Under the pieces are notes generated by a model. That model was not told the DNA's origin and made no database searches. It saw only the letters and a program-made list of their open reading frames with translations. From positions 88,267,784 to 88,331,783 of the forward strand of contig OW804096.1 of assembly GCA_942159475.1 (NCBI GenBank): 64,000 nt of DNA, read 5' to 3'. Numbering within the stretch: the first letter of the stretch is position 1; each line of letters starts with the position of its first letter. Of this stretch, positions 25,902-38,300 are shown piece after piece. This DNA is from Sthenelais limicola (taxonomy: Eukaryota > Annelida > Polychaeta > Phyllodocida > Sigalionidae). Both the position numbers and the translations under genes were made by a program.

Positions 25902-28167
25902 CACTCTAAGAAAAAAGGGTTCTTTTGGGTTCTAGATAGAACCCCATGGTTCTACCAAGAACCCTAGCGTTCTTTGACACCTAAAAGGGTTCTTCGGGAC
26001 CACCGGGGGTTCCATCTAGAACCATAGGGGTTCTTCAGCGATTTAAAGGTATACGCGGGTGTTCAATGGAAAAAAGATTGGTCGGTGACTTTTTCATGAA
26101 ACGTTCAGGGATCATTCCTGACTACATAAGAAAGCAAGAAATGAAAAAAAAAGTATATCTCAACGACTTATTTTTTTTTCTACAGCCGCCTGAAAATAAC
26201 ATTGCTTTAGCATTGTAGTCTATGGGAAAATGTGTTTTTTTTCACGTTTTACTATATCAAAAAAAATTGATCGGTGACTTTTCACCAAAACTTTCTACAC
26301 ATATATTTGGTGTATCATGCTACTGATTTATCAAAAAAAAAACTGTACGTTGACGGGTTTAAAAAAAAGTTATGGTCATTTGAAGTATGAAATAACCAAT
26401 AAAACCCAATAAACATAAGCATAACTAATAAAAATGAATCTTAGAAACATGACTTAAAACTGCTGTAATGAAAATAAACCATGTCGATATTGGGAATCGT
26501 GTACAAATATATCTCAACTTATCATGGTAACGAAATATTTCAAAGAAAAAAAGGAGCCGCTAGGTGGCGTGTGCGTTGACACCCGCGTATACCTTTAAGG
26601 GTTCTTCGTGCACTTGAAGGGTTCTTTAACTCAAAGCGGTTCTACATAGAACCCCCTTTTTCTCCTTAGGGCTCACAGGCACACATCTACATCTTAAAAT
26701 CAAGGTTTATATAGGGAGGAGAGAGAGAATTAAAAGCATTTTCTAAATAATGTGAAACAAATGTTATCCCTTCAAATAGATTACTTTTATGTGATGTGTC
26801 ACATGAAAACGAGTCATATGGAATTATTTCAATTATGTGGGTTTGTGACTTTTAATGAATTTCTGCACATGTCTCCTGGGTCGATTCATACACAAACTTT
26901 ACATATTATTAAAGCTGCATGTCTCTAGATTACAGGGGGGTCTTTAGTTTGAATCAATTCGAGCAACTTGAAGGAAACCAGAGACGCAACCTCCAGTGGG
27001 CTCAGATTTTCAAAAATGATTTTCAAAAACGGAACGGTTGATTTCACCAACTTTTAGGGCAGCTAGGACTTAGATCTTTGAGTATGAGATGCATAGGTCT
27101 CTGTTATACCCTTGTGTCAAAGGACGTTTCATTCTGAGCATTTTTTCATTTTCAAATCAAAGGATTCGTTTGACATTGCAAAGTAGGTAAGAAGAATAAC
27201 ACTTTTTAGGTACATCTCTATGGCACAAATTCTGAAAAAGTTGACTTTTTTCTGGTGGCCCATAGAAATTTTGTGAGATATTGACCTAGTCCAGTTTTTT
27301 CCCCTCTTTTCAAATCTGGCCTCCAATTTTTTCTATTTGCATTATTGGCGACGTTATCGGCAATCCGACTGTTCTCACCAGGTGGCAGTACCGTGGAACT
27401 TGGCTTTCACTAGGTGCCCTCACAGGTTACTACATGCTATTTACAATTTCTATTAGAACAAAAGTCTCACTAGTAATACTTATATGAGGCATTAATACCT
27501 TATAGATATTACACTTTATAAACTTGGGAATATTGAAAGCAATGAAATCAATACTTTATTTGTATAACTTACCTGCTTGATGTTGAAAAATGTTGTGAAG
27601 AAAGCACCCTTATAATTCTAATATTATTACTATGAGTACTACTGAAGTACCAAAATTGTCAAACACCAAGTTGCAATGGATACCTGTGACAGCTACAGGA
27701 GAGGATTGTATTAAGGGTAAGTTTAAGTGATGAAAATGGGTGAGGAACTCTGAAAAAGTCAAGCAAAGAGACTGCATATAATATGCAGTCTCTCCTTGAA
27801 TGCTCTTGGGCAAAATGCTTCTGTGGAGAAACATGCAGCATTAGCACTGAGCACAAATCTGCTGTTATAAGGACCAGTCTAGATTCAACAGGGAGTAATA
27901 AAATCAATACTTGATTCAGAATTAACATTGTAAATTACAAGCAATTTTATGGATGCCAAATCAGGGTTCTATGTAGAACCCTACATATTTTGGCCAGAGG
28001 GTTCTTCAAATCGAGGGTTCTATGTAGAACCCTGCCTATTCCCGAAACGGGGGTTCTATTTAGAACCCTCAAAAAAGGGTTCTAAGTAGAACCCTTAGGG
28101 GTTCTGCCATGTCGACAAGCTGAAGAACCCTTAAGGGTTCTTGTTAGAACCCTTTCTTCTTAGAGTG
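25902..28167. mobile_element. Non-autonomous DNA transposon with GGTTCT/AGAACC palindrome arrays, TA-flanked
   Basis: The ends form an inverted repeat starting CACTCTAAGA, 22 bases with one mismatch, and both ends are flanked by TA (25900-25901 and 28168-28169). Both end regions contain arrays of short palindromes made of GGTTCT and AGAACC (about 25917-26045 plus 26599-26660, and 27965-28155). A decayed inner end (CTCCTTAGGGCT near 26660) suggests that the left part could be a separate complete small element. No transposase ORF is visible, so it would move in trans. A TA duplication would suit the Tc1/mariner group, but this is not proven. An inner 13-bp-arm palindrome lies at 27767-27793. 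Confidence 0.6.
26047..26594. mobile_element. 548-bp TTAA-flanked MITE nested in the AGAACC element
   Basis: A 16-base perfect terminal inverted repeat, AGGTATACGCGGGTGT, bounds the element. TTAA is present immediately outside both ends (26043-26046 and 26595-26598). Removing it joins two AGAACC/GGTTCT blocks of the host element, which supports insertion. TTAA duplications are typical of piggyBac-type transposases; the inside is noncoding. Confidence 0.7.
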
Positions 28168-28974
28168 TAGGAAGGTCAGTCTATACCTCCAAAAGGCATC
28201 TCATGCAATCCTATCGCGGTTCTCAAACTTCAGAACGCCTGCATATAGGATACCATCGATTGCATGATCTACTACGACCGGAACCTGCACTCTACAAGCG
28301 TCGCACGCGACCTCCTACAGATATATACATACATTTAAATGACGTGGGTGCAACACATTCATTGCAAAAGACATCTTCCCCAAAGACGAATTCACCATAA
28401 AAATACCACCAGGCCTCACAGAGACAGAAACACGATATTTATTCAAATGTTAATTATCACCTTGTCTTCTGCCTGCCGCCTGCCTACCACATACCTAGTA
28501 TTTCATTATCTTATCCCCTTGTTTTAAGGTTAATCTCACCTGGTGACATCTCACACTTGTTGTATTTTCATAATTGTATATGAACATATATATAATATAT
28601 GTTACAAGGTGTAAGCCGCTCGTGATTCTCGACGATCGTTGGCTAATATCGTGTAATTTTATTTTATTCATCATTCCTACTTATTGTATATTGCATTATT
28701 GTACAACCAGACGAAATATAGTTTTGGCATTCTGTTACATTACGTAACATTGTGTAACAACAATCATTCTATGTTATATCCTATTAACAAATTCTCGAGT
28801 TTTTTTTAGTTTTTTAGTTGTTGTTGTTGTTTTTTTTTTACAAAAATAATGTAAAAAATATGCCCCATGGGGTTGGAGATTTACACAATTTTCTTGCCCT
28901 GGGGGTCGGAGATTTCATCATATTTTCCCAAATGCCCATACCCCCAGGGGTGGGGGATGCAATTGACAAGTGCA
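28168..28974. other. Intergenic sequence, no gene seen
   Basis: Holds AT-rich DNA, a T-rich run near 28800-28840 and a short GGGGTTGGAGAT / GGGGGTCGGAGAT repeated phrase at 28860-28950. No ORF with recognisable features. Confidence 0.4.
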
Positions 28975-29710
28975 TAAGCTCGATATCCACTTGCACAATA
29001 ATCGGTCACTTAGCGGTCACCGACAGTCGGTCACCGGGGGTCACCGACAATCGGGCAAGTGGATACCAGGGACCAACAATCGGTCACCTGGTGCATTTTA
29101 TTTTGTCGTTGACGTTTGTTGGTGACCCCTCCCGACAAAGTTTAAAAAGTTAAACTTTGTCGGGAGGGGTCCCGACAATCGGTCACCCCTGCCATTTTTA
29201 TTTTTTTTTTCTTCAACTTGTATGGCCATATCGATGTTGGTTATGATTGGGAAACACCCCAATAACATTCGAATTGATCACATATTTAGTCTGTTTGAGC
29301 AGAGCTATCCCCGGTAGTACTCACACGTTGGAAACTTATTTGATATAGACAATAATATAGACAATATTATTAAATAAATAAACTGAGACAATAGCTTGAT
29401 TGGTTGATGCACGGCGATAGAAATATTCCCTTACTTGATACAACAAATTGCGTACTGCAAGCGTGTGTTTTATTTAGTTTTACTTTGTTTTATTTTGTTT
29501 TATCTTGTTATCTTACAAGTGGATACCGGGGACCGACAAACTGGTCACCCCTAGGTGGCCGACAATCGGTGACCAAATGAGCCATTTTTGTCGGGCAAGT
29601 AAATACTGGGCACCGACGAAGGTGACCGACGATGGCAGGGAACCGATTGTCGGTCACCTTTGGACACTTTTGTCGGTTGTTGGTTGTCGGCTAAGTGGAT
29701 ATCGTGCTTA
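28975..29710. mobile_element. MITE with TAAGC-type TIRs and many ATCGGTCACC motifs
   Basis: The ends are TAAGCTCGATATCCACTT and, on the other strand, TAAGCACGATATCCACTT: 18 bases with one mismatch. Subterminal regions contain repeated GACAATCGGTCACC-like words in both orientations (28998-29190 and 29518-29660). A perfect 22-bp stem with a 4-base loop sits at 29124-29171. No transposase coding seen; superfamily undetermined. Confidence 0.6.
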
Positions 29711-29848
29711 AGGTGGCCGAGGTGGGTCTAGCCGTAACTCGCCATGCTGCACTCACCACGGCAGCCATAATACTTTCCCGTCACGCAGTTCCTTTTTACA
29801 TTTGGCCGCGACGTATAGATACGTATGCACCCGTCAATATCGATATAG

Positions 29849-32376
29849 TATGGAAAGCCATTTATGTACATATCCCCATAACTCTAAAACGGGAAGACTA
29901 GCATGCTGATCAGGAATACATAAGTAAGAATAGCCATAGAAAAAGCATGCGGACTGGGAATTTTATTTCCTGTTCAGCTGCGGGATAGCCCCCAACCCGC
30001 ACTCTCCCTATTCTTCCAAAAAGTCACATTTTAGGAATTGACTAGTCTTCCACATTCATAGTTCCTGCTCAGCCATTACCAATTCCTGAACAGCATCATG
30101 CTTCTCCTATTCTTCCCCGGCATGGGCGCCATTCTGCAGAACGTTTTGCTGTTCAGCAATGTTGTAAAATTTATAACGTGCCACCCCACACCTGTTCAGC
30201 CTTCACATTTCCTGATCACAATTATCAAGCATTAGCCTCCTCCTCCTCCTATTTAGCAGTCTAGTATAGAAAGCCATTTATGTACATATTCCCATAACTC
30301 TAAGACGGCAAGATTAGCATGCTGATCAGGAATACAAAAGTAAGAATAGTCATAGAAAAAGCGTGCGGACTAGGAATTTTAATTCCTGTTCAGCTGCGGG
30401 ATAGCCCCTGACCCGCACTCTCCCTATTCTTCCAAAAAGTCACATTCTAGGATGGGGAAGAGAAAGCGGGAGATAGAGATAAGAGAGACAGAGAGAGGAG
30501 AGAGAAATGGTCCCCTTCTTAATAATGTCTGTACACGATCTTTTCTCTTATTTAAAAAGTGACATTAGGCCTACATTCCTGGTGATGTGTTGACTTAAAT
30601 TTTTAACATTTACACAGCCTGTTCCAGAGTTTGGGGGTTTATTAGTGGATGTGAGTTGCCAGAAAGAGTTGAAGAGGTTATAAGTTATAAAAAACTGTCT
30701 GTGTGTAGGTATTGGTGTGAAGGGTAACAGATGTGCTATTCAACATCGTTACAATATCATTAAGGGTCTACTATTGCACCAATGATCAAATATTATGAAA
30801 TGATGATTTGTTACCGAATTTGATTATTCTATCAGCTAGCAGATGAACATTAAGGGTTACTATAAGTAACCTACTTCGATCTGATACTTTGCCCATGTAT
30901 TTACACGAGCAAAGTCCTTATTGGGAAAGTAATATGACAATTTGGCTTGAACACAGGCTTAAAAGAGAACACTCGTACTTGGAAATCAAGTATCGCTCGG
31001 AAAGAACAATCGAACAATATCTAAGTGAAATAACAAATAATTAATTGGATACTACGGAAGATCTGCCCCGCAGAGTTTTATTTCCCATTCGGTATGTGAT
31101 TGTAATAGTGATGACATGTTGCTGATACTGAATAAAAGTTATTATATATATATATATTGTTCCGTTAAGGAGGCCTCCTCATTACTAAAACCAGGGTATT
31201 TAGGAGAGGAGGAGTGTGCGTTAGGATGCATATTTCTACTCTGCACCATGTCGCACTAGTCCGAGGGTAGGCCCTAATGGGGAAGGAAGGTTCCTATTCT
31301 GCAGGTATTTTCAATCCGCGTAACTCTAAAACGGGAAGATTAGCATGCTAAAGAGGAATACAGAAGTAAGAAATTCATGCGGACTGGGAATTTTATTTCC
31401 TGTTCAGCTGCGGGATAGCCCCTAACCCGCACTCTTCCTTTTCTTCCAAAAATTAACATATTAGGAATTAGTGGGAGAGCAATGATATAATGTGAGAATG
31501 CAATGGCAATTTGCCCAGAGATTCGGTATGTAAAATGATGAAGTCAGAGAAGTCGGATGATAGTAGTCTTTGGCCAGGCAGCAAGGTGTGTCCAAGCTTA
31601 CTCTGTCCTCTTTATTTATAGTCACACGTTAATTATTCATTAGCATCAAATGGGTATAGCAAAGTGCGCTCCCGGCGATCCACCCTTATGATTGGCTGAG
31701 GGGGATCCTCCTGCCACATGATCATGACCCCCAGCGCTCTCCCACGCCAAGGTCATGCGCTGTGCGCCTGCGCGGAGGATCCCTTGCCCTCAACCCCCCC
31801 TCCCCTCCCATTATCCCTGACCCAAGCATGTAGCGTCCCCTCCCTCCCCCAGTCCCTTCCCCCCACCCCGTAATGAGAGTCACGCCGGAGAACAATTGGC
31901 GATGCTATTTCGGTTGCTAAGACAATCAAACAGGTAGACACATAACAACAGATGTCCAGTGCCCCGCTCTCCCCCGCTCCACCCAGGTCCCGCGTGGCGG
32001 TCGAGGCCCAGGCGGAGGGGAGGGGGGGAAGAGGGGGAGGGGGGGGACGGCCACTCCATGGGTAAATTCCGCTCGCAAGAATTGCAATTCTTTACAATAA
32101 ATCTAAAATTTTGTTTGAATAAGATAGTCCTGGCATATTTTTTTTAATTCTTGAAATAAAAAAAGCTATTCAAGACTGAATTTTGCTGACCAGCTCCTAT
32201 CCCGCATCTGACACTAGAGACCTGTTGCTGATCAGCATGAAAGAAGCCTAACCCGGCCGCACTGGGCTACTATCCCGGAGATGTGCACTGCTGAACAGGA
32301 ACTGTATAAGGCTGAACAGGAGTTCTGCTAGTTCATTTTTACGGATTGGCGATATGTACATACATGGCTTTCCATA
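29849..32376. mobile_element. Composite inverted-repeat element with internal direct repeats
   Basis: The left end TATGGAAAGCCATTTATG and the right end (TATGGAAAGCCATGTATG on the other strand) form an imperfect inverted repeat of about 26 bases. A unit of about 190 bases at 29852-30037 recurs directly at 30266-30455 and partly at 31316-31468; all contain a CTGTTCAGCTGCGGGATAGC core. A diverged inverted form occurs near 32190-32330. GA-rich simple sequence lies at 30453-30508 and a C/G-rich stretch at 31780-32055. No transposase ORF seen. Confidence 0.5.
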
Positions 32377-34024
32377 ATATGGACTAATGATGAATGCAAG
32401 CCTAGTAACAGCATATCGGCTAAGCAGTTATAACTAAGATGTGAATAATGAGGTATTACTCTCTCATAAGCTTAAGCTAGGCCACAAATATAATGTCCGT
32501 TGCCTTCATTATTCATACATAGTAGTATACGAGAATTGGTTGTATCATCAGGCTGCCATTCGAACGTATCAACGTACCATTTTCTCATTTACAGGACAGT
32601 GGTAAATATGTCACTTCTAAATCCTGATCCATCATTTTAGCGTGAAATAGCGCCCCGGTCACGTGTTTCGATAAGCATAGCAAAAGCTATCCTACGGATA
32701 GCGGTCGGGGGGCGGGGCGTCAAGATGGTTCACTAAACAACCCCGTGAAAACAGGACGCATGGTGATGAAGGACACATCCTTTGCTTATAGAAGCCCAAA
32801 CTTGATACTGGTGTTAGCCTATATCATTGACATACAGCATCTCAAAGAAGAACATAGATTTATTTTAATACCGTATGCCTGGAGGCAGAATGATTTAAAA
32901 GAATTCACCTAAGGTATCTGACAGATCTTAGCCCTTGGTTCCTAACTTCAAGCTACTTTTCTACTTGCACTGTTCCTATCGTGCTGATTATTGGGAAACC
33001 TTCTATTCTTCCCACAGTCACGTTCCTCCAGTTGGCTGCTTTGATAGGGTAAACCCCGCTTTGGTCAGCAGGTAATCTCAGCCAAGCTTGATATAGACAA
33101 GAAGGTCTTTATTATACCTCCCTTATATCTATACTCAAGTTTATCACGATCACTTTTATCTCTCCTATATCCGTCTGGGGGAAAATATCGATACACCTAG
33201 AGACCCCATCTATACATGACAAGAAACCGAATAAGAATGGAATGTACGGATGTGACTTCTATAGTGAATCCAAAATCGATAGTCATAAGTGCAGAGGACA
33301 CTGGTATAACATTCGGCTAATGCAATGCGGTTCGATCACCCTCTTACGATCTAAGACAAACTCTGTTACGTGGCAGTACATAGTATGCCGTGATGGGAAC
33401 GTCAATATTTGCCTCTATATTAACATTGGGAATACAATGAATCACATCTACCTGATGGGGGAAAGTACATGCATGCTACACAGCCTTTCTTATATAATTA
33501 TAGGTAAATGCCGTAGCTATCACATTCAATGAATTAATGGCGCCAACATTGGGCTATTGGCGAAAAAATAAGTATCTGTCACTTGCCAAAAGTGTAAAAT
33601 TATGAGTCGAAATCTGGGAACTTAGCATCCCCCAACTTCTGAGGGACTTATTGCTGCACTTATTTCCGCAATATATATATAGTACTGATGATAACTATGG
33701 AGGGGCTGCTAAGCAACACGAATTCTTATAACACCATTCAACTTTGGGGGTTCATTTTAGGCAGGCATGCATGGTTGCTCTCAAAATGGTATTTATCAAT
33801 TAGATTGACATAAGCTGATGTGAGCGACTATTCTTCTTAAAATTCCATTGGTGATAATTAATTATTAATATAAATATAATGAGGTTACACAATGTTACGT
33901 AATGTTACAAACATATTCATTGGAGAGAGAACGCGTTGCTAAATAACCAAGGGAGATATAATATATTATATGGCACCATTGAATTCCTTACGGTCGATTA
34001 AGTAGGGGTATATATACAGGTTAA
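32377..34024. other. Intergenic sequence, no gene supported
   Basis: A 96-codon ORF at 33242-33532 has no recognised motif. GC-rich patch near 32650-32720. Nothing else could be identified. Confidence 0.4.
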
Positions 34025-34154
34025 CTAACGAGTTGGTTGAAGGAGCATGAATATTGCACGAGTTAAAATTGCCAACTCATGCCATGTTCTAAGCGACTGA
34101 AACCAACTCACGCAACTCATGCAATATTCTAAGCGACTGAAACCAACTCGTTAG
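34025..34154. repeat. Small foldback element with direct repeats
   Basis: Perfect 14-base ends CTAACGAGTTGGTT / AACCAACTCGTTAG enclose a second imperfect inverted pair (GAATATTGCACGAGTT and its near complement). A 37-base unit containing TTCTAAGCGACTGAAACCAA is repeated directly at 34074 and 34115. Confidence 0.6.
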
Positions 34155-35306
34155 ATTTATTATACATGCTTTCTATCATGAAAATAGAAACAAATCGAGT
34201 CATGAATTTGAATTTTACTGGTAATCTTAGTAAAAAAAACAGATTGTTAGCCCTGACAACCGCACGTAAATGACTAGTGAAATACGCACTATGCGTAAAT
34301 CATTACAGATACGTTGTTTTCAGAGCAATGCGTGTATGTATAATAATATGGGTTATTAAATTAAATGTATCTCTAAAACTTACTGACATATAGGCTGATA
34401 GGGAATCAGCCAAACTGATTTCAGAATATAGGGCATAAATGGGGCTAAAATTGCAAATTATGGCACCCCTTCTTATCTGTTTCAATTCCATTTCCATTTT
34501 AAAAGTAAAATACATTAAAACGTGTTCGTTACATTGCGTTTAAAATAGCATAATGTTAAACCATATTCTCTTACCATATTCAAGTGACAAGGATATTAAA
34601 TACAAAAATTTATTGGCCGACGGTATGTTGTTTAATAAGTTACAAAAGCATAACCAACAAAGGTGGTTGTTTTCGTGCGTTAATTGCCATGTTACCAATC
34701 ACATTGGGGTCATATATAGTTGTCATGATTATAATTTTGGATCCTTTTATTAGTCACACATAAAACAGTGTTTCCCCAGTATTTGGCAAATATGAAGTGA
34801 TTACCATACACACTGGGTTGTTTTGATTTATTACCGAATTTGTCATCCAAATTCGACCCGGTATATACTGTGTGGTTTTAATGCATCCTTACTCTGCTCA
34901 AGAGTCAGCCCTCTAGATTCGAGTTATACAATCATGTTCAGGTAACGACCAATGAAGAGCGCTACAGCGGGAAAGTTCCTTGTCAATAGACTCATGAATA
35001 TATTCAGTAGGTATTAGTTGTCAGGGTTTGAACAAAGATCAGCAGAGTGCCCAACACTGCACACATTGATGCTGATGCGACACAGATTTTCGGTTAGTGA
35101 TATGCAACCAGGAATCAAGGTTTGTTCTGAATTTTAAGGTGAGTCGAGTCTTATGAATATTGATGTAATTTAGTTAAATATTTTCTCTACTTCAGTGGCT
35201 AATGACAGAAGTTTTTATTTTCTGATCTACGAATTCCATCTCGCCCTGGCGTTAAAGGATAATAATAAATAATAATTATTTAAGCAAGAGTACATCTTTA
35301 TTTTAG
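34155..35306 (+). promoter_or_regulatory. Upstream region of membrane-protein gene B
   Basis: Probable promoter and 5' UTR of gene B. A consensus donor (TTTTAAG|GTGAGT) at 35140/35141 and an acceptor (TTTATTTTAG ending at 35306) ten bases before the start codon suggest a 5' UTR intron, as inferred for paralog A. Confidence 0.4.
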
Positions 35307-35316
35307 AACATTTTCC

Positions 35317-38300
35317 ATGGCAAACCTGGCTCTACCCATGGCATATAATGACACGGACGAATCAACCATTGACAGGATATCAGCAATGATAGCCGGTTTA
35401 TGTACAGTGGAACTTCGGCCGAAAGAACGCCCATCATTGTTTGAAATATTTGGACCACCATTAATCCTGTGTGGTATTTTGGTCTTTGGTGAGCAGCTGT
35501 TTAATTGTTTATATATAGTTTTAATTCATCGAGCAGATATTGAAATGCACTAATTGATTTTGAAACCCTCGAGTGTTACCTATAAGAATACATATGTCAT
35601 CGATGATATTATATCGATCGCCTAAATTATGGAGAGCCATTGGATGCGAACTAGTTTTTGAATGGCGATGAAGTTTCTTCACTATATCATGGGTTATATT
35701 ATATCGATCGTCAAGTGTAGAATTCACTTACATTATATTTTTTTTACATTTCACATATGGTTCACTTCAAGAAGTAAATTAATGTACTGTAGCCCCAAGC
35801 TATTGAAATATAGCCTGCGTCTGACCTTTTTAACGTAATTATTTCTCCTTGCCACGCCTTCAAGGACTTCTCACCCAGTATGTAGTGGAGCTTATCAGAG
35901 AAAAGAGAAGAAAACATTCTGCGGCATATTTGTCTAAAAACAACATCGCTAAGGTAACGCATGGATTGAATTGTACCGTGACGGTAGAAGATCTAATGAA
36001 TAAACTCCTTGAAGGTGATGGGAATTTTCTCAGTGACTTTGATCGAGAGGTGGGTTGCATACACCAGATAGTTTTACTCGACCCTGATTCTTTATGCTTT
36101 CTTTCTTATGTAACTAATTAGGTTTACTGTGTCACTAAGCACTCGTGAACTCAATAGTTATGCTATCCCTCCCAGGTGATAGTGGAGATGAGGAAAAGCA
36201 TAAACGATTTTCGGCGGCTCATCATAATTGCATTACCAGCCGCAGCGTCCTTGCTTCTGACAGGGACTGCTATTATATCACAGGGGATCATACTGCGATG
36301 TCTCTGGCCTAAGGTAATAAAACCAATCGGATATGTAGGCCTACTTTATTTATAAATTTATTACCCAAGTTTGGGGTAGTCTAAGTGAACATTCTGTCTG
36401 TCTGTATCTATTCATCATATTCCCTTCATTTCCCTTTGTTATATATTTTGTTTTGTTTTAACTTCATTAATCTTATCATCAGGATGGTCAAGATACACCG
36501 AAAACGTCCAACTTTAGTTGGTGCCCTTGTGTTTTATTAAGATTTATCAGGCTATACCTGGTCTTCCACTAACTCCAGGTGTAGTATACTGCCAAGAAGC
36601 TGTAGATGCGAGAGCTATTATACGTCTTATATTAATTTGTTATTAACAACTGTGCTATGAATATATTTATGTGTAATTATACCTATGTACTATTTTCAGG
36701 TTGGTCGACCTGAGATCAATACTGCGATATCCTGTTTTCTTGCACCTGCTGGTCTGGTCTATGCGCTGTCTTTTGGTTTCATGTTTCAAAATGCCATACA
36801 GAAACAGTCAAACGCCATGAACAAGGTAAAGTTCCATACCGATATTGCTCTAGTGGTGTCACTAAAGTGGACTGGGTTTAATACAATGGAATGATAATAT
36901 ACGGCATGTATACCATATCACGGTACATGCGCTTTATTTAAGATTCCCTGATCGAGACTGTCAACCAAATAAAGTCATGTTTCCATCTTCTGATTAAATT
37001 GTTTGCTCATGGTATGAGAAAGGGGCCGGTGACTCAATTCTAACTAACCGAATTACATGCAAGTCTAAAAAGTTCACATATGAGACGTTTCACAATTCCG
37101 AGAAAGAGTTGAAGCCATAACTCACTCATATAAATATAACTCTGACGTATATATCATGGGATCGTGGGCCTCCCTCGCGATGGCACTGTGCCCACTACTT
37201 TTACACAACCAATGCCGATTTAATTAGCCAGATTAGACAGTAATATATTTTCATGTTTCCCTACCTAGAAAAACCTTCCCGTACCTAAAACCTTTTTTGA
37301 ACATGGCAGTTTTTTTTAAACAAAAAAGCTAATAAAGCCAAAACAGTAAAAAAGCGCATTTTCCTTTTTTAAAACAACTATTGTTATAAAATAGACATTT
37401 TTTTCAGTTCCTGGAAGGTGGTTTCCTGAAGAAAAAAAAGTTACCACCCCTCTACCTATTTATCAGCCAGATAAACTGGAAACACAATATTTTTTGGGCC
37501 TTGCATTTCAGGTCACAACAGAATTCAGTTTACTGGACCAAATAATCACTATGACGGTGAAATTGGGACTTCCGACGAAGAGACATGTAATGGCTATGTG
37601 TCAAGCTGTCAAAGCTGAGATGATTTCAATGGCAATGTTGGTTCAGAAAAGGAAACCAGGTTCTTTTAAACATCCTCATACAGATAATGTGAAAGGTAAT
37701 CGAAAACCCGGGTTATTTTCTCGTCCATTCCTTTTATTACCTATTGCACGATACTGAAGTAATTATCATATTCGAGCATATAATATGTATTACATGTACA
37801 TTTCGTTTTCTATCTTGATAGTCTTTGTGCCCACTATACAGATCAGAGTTCACAACAGTTTAAAAAACATAATATTCATATTTCCCCTTAGTTCAAATAT
37901 GGTCAGCAATAGATATCTTAAGGGATGGGATGACATCAAATTGCCAATCAGTTAACGTCCGATCTATTCTATCAAACAAGACTATTGATTATATCATCGA
38001 ACTAAACAACATCTGCACGGATAGAATGGGTCAAATCCACACAACCATACATCCAGTCAAGTAAGTAACAACGATAATTATAACAAATAGTCAAATATGT
38101 AATTAGCTATAGGAAGATATATCTCCCCGAGTAATACCATCGGGAGCGGCATATTAATCGGTTAAATAGAAGTTGCTTGATCTCAACATAATGCCGTCAG
38201 TGGAAGTTGGGGAAATACAAGTTGATCGATCTGACCATCATGAGCAGCGGTCAGTGCAAGTTGCAAAGCCAAGTTTTAAGATTAGTTTCATAATACAGTT

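Noticed and set aside
28990..29660. CRISPR-like spacing of repeated CGGTCACC words
   Set aside because: Words are irregularly spaced, occur in both orientations and lie inside a TIR-bounded element in a eukaryotic genome.
31753..32147. ORFs in the C/G-rich stretch
   Set aside because: Low-complexity translations from polypurine/polypyrimidine DNA.
33242..33532. 96-codon Cys-containing ORF
   Set aside because: No domain pattern, no neighbouring exon, ends within AT-rich sequence.
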